A stretch of DNA of 64,000 bases, taken from assembly GCA_029071325.1 (NCBI GenBank), contig JAIEAP010000043.1:1-64000 (forward strand), in the 5' to 3' direction. The position numbers and the translations under genes were made by a program. This document shows, piece by piece, positions 9,438 to 19,909 of the stretch (its first letter is position 1; every line of letters begins with the position of its first letter). The notes under the pieces are model-generated. The model was not told where the DNA came from. It was given only the letters and a program-made list of their open reading frames with translations, and did not search any database. The DNA is from Lachnospiraceae bacterium. Its GTDB lineage: Bacteria; Bacillota; Clostridia; Lachnospirales; Lachnospiraceae.

Positions 9438-10601
9438 TTATTTTATGACACGAACCTTTAAAACGCCCGCCGTCTTCGCCAACGCCTCCACAACAGAATC
9501 TGTCACCGGCGCGTCCAAATCCATCAGCGCACATGCATATTCGCCGCGGCTCTTATTGGTCATATTGGAAATATTGATATTTGCTTCACCCAGCACTGCT
9601 GTATACTGGCTGATCATACCCTTCACGTTCTTGTGAAGCACGAGAAGCCTGCCCTCGGACTGACACTCTCCCATGCTGCAATCCGGGAAGTTCACAGAAT
9701 GTGTGATATTTCCGTTCTCCAGGAAATCACGAATCTCTTCTACTGCCATCACCGCACAGTTGTCCTCCGACTCCTCGGTAGAAGCTCCGATATGAGGGGT
9801 TACGATACAGTTCTTCTTCCCTACCGTAGTTGGATTGGGGAAATCTGTCACATACTTGCGGAGTCTTCCCTCCTCCAGCGCTTTGACTACAGCCTTCTCA
9901 TCCACCAGAAGATCTCTCGCAAAGTTCAGGATCACCGTCTCCGGCTTCATCATGGAAATTGCTTCCTCATTGATCATCTCTTTCGTGGAATCCAACAGCG
10001 GCACATGTACCGTAATGTAATCGCATTCCTTGTAGATCTCCTCCACAGAGTTCACATGCTTCACGCTGCGGGACAGATTCCATGCCGCGCTGACTGAGAT
10101 ATAGGGATCATAACCATACACCTCCATATCCAGATGTGTGGCGGCATTTGCCACCTTCACGCCGATTGCGCCCAGACCGATGACGCCCAGCTTCTTGCCT
10201 GCAATTTCTGTTCCGGCGAAGTTCTTCTTTTCCTTCTCCGCAAGCTTGGCAACATCTGCATTGCCCTCCTGGCTCTTCACCCAGTCGATGCCGCCCACTA
10301 CGTCTCTTGCCGCCAACAGCATTCCTGCAAACACCAGCTCCTTCACGCCGTTGGCGTTAGCTCCCGGCGTGTTAAACACTACGATACCAGCCTCTGCACA
10401 TTTGTCCAGGGGGATATTATTTACGCCCGCTCCTGCTCTCGCAATGGCATACAGTCCCTGGGGTAGCTCAAGATCATGCATTGCGGCGCTGCGGACCAGA
10501 ACCGCCTGAGCATCCTTCATATCCTCCACCTTCTGATAATTGCTGTCCAGAAGTTTTAAACCTACATCTGCAATTGGATTTAAACAAGTATATTGAAACA
10601 T
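9438..10601 (-). CDS. serA: D-3-phosphoglycerate dehydrogenase with C-terminal ACT domain
   Basis: GxGxIG motif LGVIGLGAIGVKVA; catalytic region VTPHIGASTEESEDN; ACT-like C-terminus. Confidence 0.92.
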   Translation of the reverse strand: MFQYTCLNPIADVGLKLLDSNYQKVEDMKDAQAVLVRSAAMHDLELPQGLYAIARAGAGVNNIPLDKCAEAGIVVFNTPGANANGVKELVFAGMLLAARDVVGGIDWVKSQEGNADVAKLAEKEKKNFAGTEIAGKKLGVIGLGAIGVKVANAATHLDMEVYGYDPYISVSAAWNLSRSVKHVNSVEEIYKECDYITVHVPLLDSTKEMINEEAISMMKPETVILNFARDLLVDEKAVVKALEEGRLRKYVTDFPNPTTVGKKNCIVTPHIGASTEESEDNCAVMAVEEIRDFLENGNITHSVNFPDCSMGECQSEGRLLVLHKNVKGMISQYTAVLGEANINISNMTNKSRGEYACALMDLDAPVTDSVVEALAKTAGVLKVRVIK

Positions 10602-11683
10602 TATGCGTTTTCCTCCTCAAATTTCTTCATAAATGCCACCAGCTTTTCTACGCCCTCCTTAGGCATTGCATTGTAAATGCTGGCGCGCATACCGCCTACG
10701 CTTCTGTGTCCCTTCAGATTCACAAATCCCGCGTCAGCAGCCTCTTTCACAAACTTTGCATCCAGTTCGTCATTACCGGTCACAAAGGGTACATTCATCA
10801 GGGAGCGGTCCTTTGCCACAACGGTTCCCTTGAACAGCTTGCTCTCATCCAGGAAATCATAGAGAATCTTAGCCTTCTCCTCGTTGCGCTCCTTCATCAC
10901 AGACAGTCCGCCCATTTTCTTTAACCACTTAAATACCTTGCCGCAGATATAAATGCCGTATGCAGGCGGGGTATTGTACAGAGACTCCGCATCTGCATGT
11001 ATCTTATAGCGCAGCATGGTAGGCGTTCCTTCAAGGACATCCTCCGTGATAAGGTCTTCGCGGATGATGACAACGACCACGCCTGCCGGTCCGACGTTCT
11101 TCTGTACGCCGCCGTAAATGACGCCATACTTTGTCACATCCACCGGTTCGGACAGGAAGCAGGAAGACACATCGGATACCAGCGTATGTCCCTTGGTGTT
11201 GGGCAGTTCCTTAAACTTCGTGCCGTAGATCGTATTATTCTCACAGATGTACACATAATCCGCATCCTCCGGGATATCCAGATCGGAGCAATCCGGTATG
11301 TAGGAAAATGTCTTGTCTGCGGAAGATGCCACTTCCACTGCATCACCGTAAAGCTTTGCCTCCTGGTATGCTTTCTTCGCCCACTGTCCCGTCACAATAT
11401 ATGCAGCCTTCTTATTCTTCATAAGGTTCATGGGAATCATGGCAAACTGCTGGGACGCACCGCCCTGCAGGAATAACACCTTATAATTGTCCGGAATATT
11501 CATCAGGTCTCTTAAGTCTGCCTCAGCCTCTTTAATAATGGTATCATACGCTTTGGAACGGTGGCTCATCTCCATTACGGACATACCTGTTCCCTTGTAA
11601 TCCATCATCTCATCTGCCGCTTCCCGCAGCACTTCCTCAGGTAATACTGCCGGTCCTGCGGAAAAATTGTACACTCTGCTCAT
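10601..11683 (-). CDS. serC: Phosphoserine aminotransferase
   Basis: MSRVYNFSAGPAVLPEEVL; start corrected from the longer ORF. Confidence 0.95.
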   Translation of the reverse strand: MSRVYNFSAGPAVLPEEVLREAADEMMDYKGTGMSVMEMSHRSKAYDTIIKEAEADLRDLMNIPDNYKVLFLQGGASQQFAMIPMNLMKNKKAAYIVTGQWAKKAYQEAKLYGDAVEVASSADKTFSYIPDCSDLDIPEDADYVYICENNTIYGTKFKELPNTKGHTLVSDVSSCFLSEPVDVTKYGVIYGGVQKNVGPAGVVVVIIREDLITEDVLEGTPTMLRYKIHADAESLYNTPPAYGIYICGKVFKWLKKMGGLSVMKERNEEKAKILYDFLDESKLFKGTVVAKDRSLMNVPFVTGNDELDAKFVKEAADAGFVNLKGHRSVGGMRASIYNAMPKEGVEKLVAFMKKFEEENA

Positions 11684-11769
11684 TTTCAGTTCCTCCTTAT
11701 TTTTCACCAAATGTGCCAGATGAAACGTCTGCCGTCCCATCATAATAATATATTGTTTTACAGGAAAAA

Positions 11770-13440
11770 TTATAAATCTTCCTCGGTAAATACCTCTGAG
11801 ATTGCTGCGCCCGGCGCCACCATGGGCCATACCTTATCATCGCTGTCGATCACACAGTCGATAACAGCTGTCTTGCCGCCCGCCAGCGCCTGTTTTAATG
11901 CATCAACAAATTCTTCACGGCTTTTGGCGCGGTATCCCACGGCCCCCATTGCCTCTGCCAGCTTCACGTAATCCATGCCGTCGTCTAAGACCGTCGCGGA
12001 ATAACGCTTCTCGTAAAACAGCGTCTGCCACTGTCGCACCATACCCAGCACATGATTATTGACAACAATTTCTACCAGCGGAAGATCATTGCGCACCGCC
12101 GTGGCAAGCTCGTTCAGGTTCATACGGAAGCATCCGTCTCCCGCAATATTGATGACCTGCGTATGGGGATTGGCAGTCTGCGCTCCGATGGCCGCCCCCA
12201 GACCGTAACCCATAGTGCCGAGTCCACCCGAGGACAGGAACTTCCTGGGCTGTCTGTATTTATAATACTGGGCCGCCCACATCTGATGCTGTCCCACCTC
12301 AGTCACGATAATTGCATCCTCTCTGACCTGACGGTACACCTCCTCAATGACAAAGGGACCGCTCAGCCCTTCTGCGGGATACTGCAGCGGATATTTCTCC
12401 TTATATTCATGAATGTGAGCCATCCACTCGCTGTGATCCTGCTGAGATAACAGTGGATTGATTACCTTTAAGATTTCCCTGATATCTCCGATCACACTGG
12501 TGGTCACCACGATATTCTTATTCACCTCTGCCGGATCTACGTCCAACTGGATGATCTTCGCCTGCTTTGCAAATTTCCTGGCATTTCCCAGCACACGGTC
12601 CGAGAAACGCACGCCTACCGCGATCAGAAGATCGCACTCGCTGACGCCCAGATTGGAGGTCTTCGTGCCGTGCATGCCCAGCATGCCAGTATAACGTTCA
12701 TCTGTTCCGTCAAATGCCCCCTTGCCCATCAGGGTATCGCAGACCGGAGCATCTATTTTCTCTACAAACTCCTTCAGTTCCACAGAAGCGCCGGATATAG
12801 CTGCCCCGCCTCCTACAAAGACATAAGGCCGCTTCGCCTTTGCGATGAGTGTCAGCACCCGGTCAACATCCTCCTGACGGATGGTATCCTTCACCGGCAG
12901 GATTTCCTGCACGGGCTTTCTCCGGTATTCTGCTTTCAATGCCGTCACGTCCTTGGGAATATCCACCAGCACGGGACCAGGACGTCCCTTCCTTGCAATG
13001 GAAAATGCCCGGCGGATGGTATCCGCAAGCTCTGCCACATCTTTCACGATAAAATTATGCTTTGTGATAGGCATGGTGATTCCGGCGATATCAATCTCCT
13101 GGAAGCTGTCCTTGCCCAAAAGCGGCACCGTCACATTGCAGGTGATGGCCACCACGGGAACCGAATCCATATATGCGGTGGCAATTCCAGTCACCAGATT
13201 CGTTGCTCCCGGTCCGCTGGTCGCAAGACACACGCCTACCTTCCCGGTGCTTCTGGCATAGCCGTCCGCCGCATGGGAAGCTCCCTGTTCATGGGAGGTT
13301 AAGACATGTCTGATTTCGTCCTTATGTTTATATAATTCATCATAGACATTTAAAATTGCTCCGCCCGGATAACCAAATACCGTATCCACACCCTGCTCTT
13401 TTAAACACTCTATCACGATTTCTGCGCCTGTTAAGAGCAT
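11770..13440 (-). CDS. ilvB: Acetolactate synthase, large (catalytic) subunit
   Basis: ThDP-enzyme motifs GYPGGAILNVYD, TSGPGATN, GDGCFRMNLNELATA. Confidence 0.93.
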   Translation of the reverse strand: MLLTGAEIVIECLKEQGVDTVFGYPGGAILNVYDELYKHKDEIRHVLTSHEQGASHAADGYARSTGKVGVCLATSGPGATNLVTGIATAYMDSVPVVAITCNVTVPLLGKDSFQEIDIAGITMPITKHNFIVKDVAELADTIRRAFSIARKGRPGPVLVDIPKDVTALKAEYRRKPVQEILPVKDTIRQEDVDRVLTLIAKAKRPYVFVGGGAAISGASVELKEFVEKIDAPVCDTLMGKGAFDGTDERYTGMLGMHGTKTSNLGVSECDLLIAVGVRFSDRVLGNARKFAKQAKIIQLDVDPAEVNKNIVVTTSVIGDIREILKVINPLLSQQDHSEWMAHIHEYKEKYPLQYPAEGLSGPFVIEEVYRQVREDAIIVTEVGQHQMWAAQYYKYRQPRKFLSSGGLGTMGYGLGAAIGAQTANPHTQVINIAGDGCFRMNLNELATAVRNDLPLVEIVVNNHVLGMVRQWQTLFYEKRYSATVLDDGMDYVKLAEAMGAVGYRAKSREEFVDALKQALAGGKTAVIDCVIDSDDKVWPMVAPGAAISEVFTEEDL

Positions 13441-13472
13441 TGCCTGTCTCCTCACTTTCTCATCCCTATATC

Positions 13473-15146
13473 CTACTGTGCGTCCGGAATGCGCAGCGTC
13501 GCTCCGCAGTTGCCAGAAGTCACCATGGACGCATAACGCGCCAGATACCCCGTGGTCACCTTAGGCTCCCTGGGCTTCCATTCTCTTCTGCGCGCTTCCA
13601 GTTCCTCATCGGACACTGCCAGTTCCAGCGTCATTGCCGGGATATTGATCTTTATGATATCGCCCTCTTCGACCAATGCGATCGGACCTCCCACTGCCGC
13701 CTCCGGCGACACATGACCAATGGATGCTCCTCTGCTCGCGCCGGAGAAACGTCCGTCCGTAATCAATGCAACAGAAGAACCAAGTCCCATACCTGCAATT
13801 GCAGAGGTCGGATTTAACATCTCACGCATGCCCGGACCGCCCTTTGGTCCCTCGTAACGGATGACCACGACATCTCCTGCAACAATCTTACCGCCCTTAA
13901 TGGCCGCAATAGCATCTTCCTCACAGTCAAATACCCGGGCAGGTCCCTCGTGTACCATCATTTCCTCTACGACAGCGGAACGCTTCACCACACCACCGTC
14001 CGGAGCCAGATTGCCCTTAAGAACGGCAAGACCTCCCGTCTTGCTGTATGGGTTATCCAGCGGACGGATCACCTCAGGGTTCTTATTGACCGCATCCTTG
14101 ATATTCTCGCCCACTGTCTTGCCCGTTACCGTCATGCAATCAAGATTCAAAAGATCCGCATCGGCAAGCTCCTTCATGACTGCATACACACCGCCTGCCT
14201 CGTTGAGATCTTCCATATAGGTAGGACCTGCCGGCGCCAGATGGCACAGATTCGGTGTCCGCTCGCTGATGGGGTTTGCAAAGGAAATATCAAAGTCAAA
14301 GCCCACCTCATGAGCGATTGCCGGAAGATGCAGCATACTGTTGGTGGAACAGCCCAGAGCCATATCTACAGTCAAGGCGTTCATGATGGCATCCTTGGTC
14401 ATGATATCTCTGGGGCGGATATCCTTGCGCAACATATCCATAACAGCCATACCGGCATGCTTTGCCAGCTTGATACGCTCGGAATATACTGCCGGGATCG
14501 TACCGTTGCCTCGAAGTCCCATGCCCAGCACCTCCGTCAGACAGTTCATGGAATTGGCGGTATACATACCGGAACAGGAGCCGCAGGTGGGACATGCCTT
14601 CTCCTCATATTCTCTTACATCTTCCTCTGTCATGGTACCTGCCGCACAGGCGCCCACTGCTTCAAACATGGAGGACAGACTTGTCTTGTGCCCCTTTACA
14701 TGCCCGGCAAGCATAGGACCGCCGGATACAAATACCGTAGGAACATTGATCCTTGCCGCAGCCATCAGGAGCCCCGGCACATTCTTGTCACAGTTCGGCA
14801 CCATCACCAGTGCGTCAAACTGATGTGCCAGCGCCATACATTCAGTGGAATCTGCAATCAGATCTCTGGTCACCAAAGAATATTTCATACCGATATGTCC
14901 CATGGCAATTCCGTCGCAGACCGCGATTGCCGGAAATACTACCGGCACTCCACCCGCTTCTGCTACACCGAGCTTTACTGCATTGACTATTTTATCCAGA
15001 TTCATATGTCCCGGCACGATCTCATTATAGGAGCTTACGATGCCGACCATAGGTTTCTTCATCTCCTCCTCCGTGAAGCCCAGTGCGTTAAAAAGGCTTC
15101 TGTGAGGTGCCTGCTGCATTCCTGCTTTTACATTATCACTCTTCAT
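13473..15146 (-). CDS. ilvD: Dihydroxy-acid dehydratase
   Basis: [29 protein letters not shown]..., [30 protein letters not shown]. Confidence 0.95.
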   Translation of the reverse strand: MKSDNVKAGMQQAPHRSLFNALGFTEEEMKKPMVGIVSSYNEIVPGHMNLDKIVNAVKLGVAEAGGVPVVFPAIAVCDGIAMGHIGMKYSLVTRDLIADSTECMALAHQFDALVMVPNCDKNVPGLLMAAARINVPTVFVSGGPMLAGHVKGHKTSLSSMFEAVGACAAGTMTEEDVREYEEKACPTCGSCSGMYTANSMNCLTEVLGMGLRGNGTIPAVYSERIKLAKHAGMAVMDMLRKDIRPRDIMTKDAIMNALTVDMALGCSTNSMLHLPAIAHEVGFDFDISFANPISERTPNLCHLAPAGPTYMEDLNEAGGVYAVMKELADADLLNLDCMTVTGKTVGENIKDAVNKNPEVIRPLDNPYSKTGGLAVLKGNLAPDGGVVKRSAVVEEMMVHEGPARVFDCEEDAIAAIKGGKIVAGDVVVIRYEGPKGGPGMREMLNPTSAIAGMGLGSSVALITDGRFSGASRGASIGHVSPEAAVGGPIALVEEGDIIKINIPAMTLELAVSDEELEARRREWKPREPKVTTGYLARYASMVTSGNCGATLRIPDAQ

Positions 15147-15163
15147 CCTGTACATCCTTTCTG

Positions 15164-16264
15164 TTATAGATTTGCCACGATCAGATCGCCCATCTCTTTC
15201 GTTCCCACCTGGGTAACCAGAGAGCGTTTGGCATCCTCCTGAGGCATGATATCTATGGTGCGGTATCCGTCCTTCAACACCTTCTTTACTGCCTGTTCCA
15301 CAGCGTCCGCCTCCCGGTCTAAGTCAAAGGAGTAACGGAGCATCATTGCCGCGCTTAAAATGGTGGCTATGGGATTTGCAATGCCCTTACCTGCGATATC
15401 CGGCGCCGAGCCGCCGCTGGGCTCGTACAGTCCGAATTTTGTATCATTTAAGCTGGCGGAGGACAGCATCCCAATGGAACCTGTCACCATGCTCGCTTCA
15501 TCAGAAAGAATATCACCAAACATATTCTCGGTCAGAATCACATCAAACTGCTTCGGATCCTTCACTAACTGCATGGCACAATTGTCCACCAGCATATGTT
15601 CATAAGAGACTTCCGGATATCCTGCCGCCACTTCCTCTACGACCTTGCGCCAGAGTCTGGAAGAATCCAGTACATTCGCCTTGTCCACGCTGGTCACTTT
15701 CCTGCGGCGCTTCATGGCAATATCAAATCCCCGCTTTGCAATACGCCGGATCTCCTCCTCGTTATAAGTCAGAGTGTCGGTGGCAGTCATGACGCCGTCC
15801 ACCTCTCTCGTACTTCTGTCGCCGAAATAAAGCCCTCCGGTCAGTTCCCGCATGATCATCATGTCGAATCCGTCTCCGATGATGTCATCTCTGAGCGGAC
15901 ATGCTTCCTTCAATTCTTCATACAGATAGGCAGGTCTTAAGTTCGCGAACAGGTTCAAGGACTTGCGCAGCTTCAAAAGCCCCGCTTCCGGCCGCAGAGA
16001 CGGCTCAAGTTTATACCAGGGAGATGTGGCCGTATTGCCTCCGATGGAACCCATCAGCACAGCGTCTGCAGCCTTAGCATGATCGATGGCGTCATCTGTC
16101 AGAGGTACGCCCGTCGCATCAATAGAACAGCCTCCCATGAGAATCTCGTCATAGGTAAAACTGTGCCCGAACTTTCCGCCCACAGCATCCAAGACCTTCC
16201 TTGCCTCTGCTACAATCTCCGGTCCGATCCCGTCTCCGGCGATCACTCCAACCTTATAATTCAT
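15164..16264 (-). CDS. leuB: 3-isopropylmalate dehydrogenase
   Basis: [18 protein letters not shown]; start corrected to 16264. Confidence 0.95.
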   Translation of the reverse strand: MNYKVGVIAGDGIGPEIVAEARKVLDAVGGKFGHSFTYDEILMGGCSIDATGVPLTDDAIDHAKAADAVLMGSIGGNTATSPWYKLEPSLRPEAGLLKLRKSLNLFANLRPAYLYEELKEACPLRDDIIGDGFDMMIMRELTGGLYFGDRSTREVDGVMTATDTLTYNEEEIRRIAKRGFDIAMKRRRKVTSVDKANVLDSSRLWRKVVEEVAAGYPEVSYEHMLVDNCAMQLVKDPKQFDVILTENMFGDILSDEASMVTGSIGMLSSASLNDTKFGLYEPSGGSAPDIAGKGIANPIATILSAAMMLRYSFDLDREADAVEQAVKKVLKDGYRTIDIMPQEDAKRSLVTQVGTKEMGDLIVANL

Positions 16265-16296
16265 AAATTCCAACCCTCTTTCTATGAAAATCCGTC

Positions 16297-16340
16297 GGGC
16301 TGCCATCAGATGATACACTCCCATCATCTGCCAGCAGCCC
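16297..16340 (-). other. Stem-loop between yajC and leuB
   Basis: GGGCTGC-cat-CAGATGAT-loop-ATCATCTG-cca-GCAGCCC, two stacked perfect stems. Confidence 0.6.
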
Positions 16341-16361
16341 CCACATTTACAGCTTTTTCGC

Positions 16362-16757
16362 TTATTTTTCCTTCTTGTCCTTCTTATCCTTGCCTTCCTT
16401 CTTATCCCTGCTGTCCTTCTTCTCCTCTTTGACCTCCAGGGAATCCTCCGGCTTCTCGACTGCGGACACGGCAGCCTTCTGCATAGGGATACGGCAGTTC
16501 CGGTTATTTCCGAATTCCACGATAATAATATCATCCTCTGCCACATCGATCACGGTTCCATAAAAACCGCTGGTCGTCAGTACGGTGTCCCCCACCGCAA
16601 GTTCTGACATCATCTGATCCTTGCGCTTCTGCTCCTTCTTGGAAGGACGGATCATCAAAAAATACATCATGGCAAACAGTAAAACCATTGGTAACAGGAG
16701 TGTCAGCATGCTGCCTCCTGCTGCTCCTTCTGCCGCCTGCTCTGCTAAAATATACAT
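16362..16757 (-). CDS. yajC: Preprotein translocase subunit YajC
   Basis: MLLPMVLLFAMMYFLMIRPSKKEQKRKDQMMSELAVGDTVLTTSGFYGTV. Confidence 0.93.
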   Translation of the reverse strand: MYILAEQAAEGAAGGSMLTLLLPMVLLFAMMYFLMIRPSKKEQKRKDQMMSELAVGDTVLTTSGFYGTVIDVAEDDIIIVEFGNNRNCRIPMQKAAVSAVEKPEDSLEVKEEKKDSRDKKEGKDKKDKKEK

Positions 16758-16855
16758 ATGATTTCCTCCTAATGTCTCTCTAATACCACTCAGACCATTT
16801 TACACAACTTCAACGGTTTGGGCAAGAGTTTTGTCTATTTTTATAGATTTTTCTT

Positions 16856-18001
16856 TTACCTTTCCTTCTCCCGGCTGATTTGTCCCATTCCGTACAGCTT
16901 CTCTTCCTTATAAGAAGCAAAACGTCCCTCCTCCAGAGCATCCCGAATCTCCTGCATCATGGTATTATAAAAATACAGATTATGAAGCACACACAGTCTC
17001 ATGCCCAGCATTTCTTTTGCCTTTAAGAGATGGCGGATGTAAGCCCGGCTGTAGCGTGTGCATGCGGGACACCGGCAGCCTTCTTCAATCGGGCGCATAT
17101 CTTTTTCATATTTCCGGTTAAAAAGATTGATTTTTCCCTGATTCGTGTACAAATGTCCGTGCCGTCCATTTCGCGTCGGGTATACACAGTCGAAGAAATC
17201 CACACCCCGCTCCACACCTTCCAGAATATTGGCCGGTGTTCCCACTCCCATAAGGTACGTCGGCTTATCCTCCGGCAGGCAGGGAACGGTCTGATCCAGG
17301 ATATCATACATTTCTTCATGAGTCTCTCCCACTGCCAGCCCTCCGATGGCATAGCCGTCCAGTTCCAGTTCCCTGATACGCTTTGCATGATCCATACGGA
17401 TATCCCCGAAAATAGCTCCCTGATTGATACCGAACAAAAGCTGCTTCGGATTGATGGTATCCGGCTCACTGTTTAACTGCCGCATCTTCGCCTTACACCG
17501 CTCCAGCCACCGTGTGGTGCGCGCCACCGATGCCTCTACATAGGAGCGTTCCGCCACGCTACTGGGGCACTCGTCAAACGCCATGGCAATGGTGGAACCC
17601 AGATTCGACTGGATCTGCATACTCTCCTCCGGTCCCATAAATATTTTCGCGCCGTCCACATGAGAATGAAAATATACGCCCTCCTCTTTGATCTTGCGCA
17701 GCCCTGCCAGGGAAAACACCTGAAATCCGCCGGAATCCGTAAGGATAGGTCTGTCCCATACCATAAATCTGTGCAGTCCGCCTAACTCCCGAATCAGCCG
17801 GTCGCCGGGACGCACATGCAGATGATAGGTGTTGGACAGTTCTACCTGGCAGCCGATCTCCTTTAGGTCCTCCGTGGAGACGGCTCCCTTGATTGCCGCC
17901 ACCGTTCCCACATTCATAAATACAGGGGTTTGAATATCTCCATGGACCGTATGCAAAACTGCACGTTTTGCCCGTCCCTCTTTCTGAATTAACTCGTACA
18001 T
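16856..18001 (-). CDS. tgt: Queuine tRNA-ribosyltransferase
   Basis: DSGGFQVFSL, GGLAVGE, C-terminal Cys cluster CRCPAC. Confidence 0.96.
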   Translation of the reverse strand: MYELIQKEGRAKRAVLHTVHGDIQTPVFMNVGTVAAIKGAVSTEDLKEIGCQVELSNTYHLHVRPGDRLIRELGGLHRFMVWDRPILTDSGGFQVFSLAGLRKIKEEGVYFHSHVDGAKIFMGPEESMQIQSNLGSTIAMAFDECPSSVAERSYVEASVARTTRWLERCKAKMRQLNSEPDTINPKQLLFGINQGAIFGDIRMDHAKRIRELELDGYAIGGLAVGETHEEMYDILDQTVPCLPEDKPTYLMGVGTPANILEGVERGVDFFDCVYPTRNGRHGHLYTNQGKINLFNRKYEKDMRPIEEGCRCPACTRYSRAYIRHLLKAKEMLGMRLCVLHNLYFYNTMMQEIRDALEEGRFASYKEEKLYGMGQISREKER

Positions 18002-18072
18002 ATCTACTCCTTATAACGTATCATTCTTACGTCTTATCAGCATACCCTGTTTTGCGCCTTTTTGCAAGAGTA

Positions 18073-18692
18073 CTTGAGTTCTTAAGTTTCCGTATTTTGC
18101 AGACCAGATGCCAGGTAAAACAAACGCATCATTCCTATCATGAGATCTATGCACCGCTCTCCGTGGTTTACAGCCCTACGACAGATTGCTGCTCACCTTG
18201 TGCTGAAATTTCACCTGCCGCATGGTATATCATTTGTGATGATTCGTGTCTTTTTCACGTTCGAACAATTCCTTCCCGCTCTGTCCGTCTGCATGAGGAC
18301 ATGCAATCTGCAGGTTTTGTGCGTCTCTTAATGGGTGTTCTGATGTGACGTGCAGGCTGTGGACATTGTTTGAGCTCACAAACTAACAGTTGCTCTTATC
18401 TTGAAGCGAGTTATGGGAGCAGCCTGCTTATATCGACCACAGAAGAACGCCCATTTAGAGACGCTAAAAACCGAAGCCGCATGTGCGTGACAGACGGACA
18501 GAGCGGGAAGGATTGTCGAAGCATAAAAAAGACACAAAACTTATGATATACCAGCGGCAGCGAAATTTACACGCACCGGCTCAAGGCAATCTGCTGCAGG
18601 TCTGTAAACCACGGAGAAGGAGCATGTTTTTATGACAGGAATGATGAGACTGCTTTCTTATAGCATCCGGTCTGCAAAATACGGAAACTAGA
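18073..18692. mobile_element. MITE-like foldback element, copy 2 (near full-length palindrome)
   Basis: Left arm 18085-18360 is a diverged inverted repeat of right arm ~18415-18692; both ends carry AGTTTCCGTATTTTGCAGACC; flanked by gcaagaGta/gcaagaAta (18064-18072 and 18693-18701). Confidence 0.8.
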
Positions 18693-18803
18693 GCAAGAAT
18701 ATGATTGCCTAATACGATAAAATCTTCTATAATAGTTACCAGCATTTTATATGGATATGAAGATAATATCAGATTACATAACGGAAACGATAAAGGAGAC
18801 ATT

Positions 18804-19892
18804 ATGGCAGGTTCAACCATCGGCAATCAGTTTAAGATCACAACCTGGGGGGAATCCCACGGTGCGGGCGTCGGCGTAGTCATTGACGGCTGCCCCGCTG
18901 GACTTTCCCTGGTCGAAGAAGATATCCAGCGCTACCTGAACCGGAGAAAGCCGGGACAATCCGCTTATTCCACTCCCCGGCAGGAATCAGATACCGTACG
19001 GATACTCTCCGGCGTATTTGAAGGAAAAACTACCGGCACCCCCATCTCTCTTATGGTGGCAAACGAGCAGCAGCGCTCAAAGGATTACAGTGAAATCGCC
19101 TCCTACTACCGCCCCGGTCATGCAGACTACACCTTTGATGCCAAATACGGCTTCCGGGACTATCGGGGGGGCGGGCGTTCCTCCGGCCGGGAGACCATCG
19201 GACGCGTTGCCGCAGGAGCGGTAGCCGCCAAATTACTCTCCGGTCTTGGCATTTCCTTTCTGACCTACTGTGAATCAATCGGTCCCGTATCCGTTGATAT
19301 GGACCGGTTCGATCCGGAAGAAATCAACCGGAATCCTCTGTATATGCCGGACAAAACAGCTGCAGCCGAAGCCGCTGCATATCTGGACGAATGCAAAAGT
19401 AACTGCAATTCCTCCGGTGGCGTTATTGCGTGCCGGATCACCGGGGTTCCTGCCGGAATCGGGGACCCTGTATTTGAAAAGCTGGATGCCAATCTGGCAA
19501 AGGCCATATTCTCCATAGGCGCTGTCAAAGGCTTTGAGCTTGGAGACGGATTTGCCGCGGCACGGGCTACGGGTCTTAGCAATAATGATTCCTTTATTCC
19601 GGACGGACAGGGCGGCATCGCAAAAAAGACCAATCATGCCGGCGGCATCCTGGGCGGTATCAGCGACGGCTCTCCCATCTTCTTCCGGGCCGCCGTCAAA
19701 CCGACACCATCCATTGCCGCAGAACAGGATACCGTAAACAAGAATGGCGAGGCTGTCCGCGTCTCCATCAAAGGACGGCACGACCCCATCATTGCTCCCA
19801 GAGCTGTGGTAGTCGTAGAGGCAATGGCTGCCATCACGGTTCTGGATGCCATGCTTACCAATCTGGGAGCTGTCACAGAGGATTTGAAATAG
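18804..19892 (+). CDS. aroC: Chorismate synthase
   Basis: MAGSTIGNQFKITTWGESHGAGVGVVIDGCPAG; start corrected to 18804. Confidence 0.96.
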   Translation: MAGSTIGNQFKITTWGESHGAGVGVVIDGCPAGLSLVEEDIQRYLNRRKPGQSAYSTPRQESDTVRILSGVFEGKTTGTPISLMVANEQQRSKDYSEIASYYRPGHADYTFDAKYGFRDYRGGGRSSGRETIGRVAAGAVAAKLLSGLGISFLTYCESIGPVSVDMDRFDPEEINRNPLYMPDKTAAAEAAAYLDECKSNCNSSGGVIACRITGVPAGIGDPVFEKLDANLAKAIFSIGAVKGFELGDGFAAARATGLSNNDSFIPDGQGGIAKKTNHAGGILGGISDGSPIFFRAAVKPTPSIAAEQDTVNKNGEAVRVSIKGRHDPIIAPRAVVVVEAMAAITVLDAMLTNLGAVTEDLK

Positions 19893-19909
19893 AGTTCAGG
19901 GACTGCCGG

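Noticed and set aside
11770-13440. Missing ilvN/ilvC/leuCD considered as a truncated pathway
   Set aside because: Genes for this pathway are often split across the chromosome; their absence from a 64-kb window says little.
13950-15242. 430-aa plus-strand ORF antisense to ilvD
   Set aside because: Antisense shadow of a highly conserved gene; Cys/His-rich composition typical of spurious frames.
17968-18348. ORFs of 126, 63 and 81 aa within and beside the foldback element
   Set aside because: They start inside tgt or straddle the palindrome and aroC, are not preserved between the two arms or copies, and have no RBS; the element is better read as non-coding.
19893-19909. Terminator between convergent aroC and proS
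   Set aside because: Only 17 bp separate the stops and no stem with a T-tract is visible.
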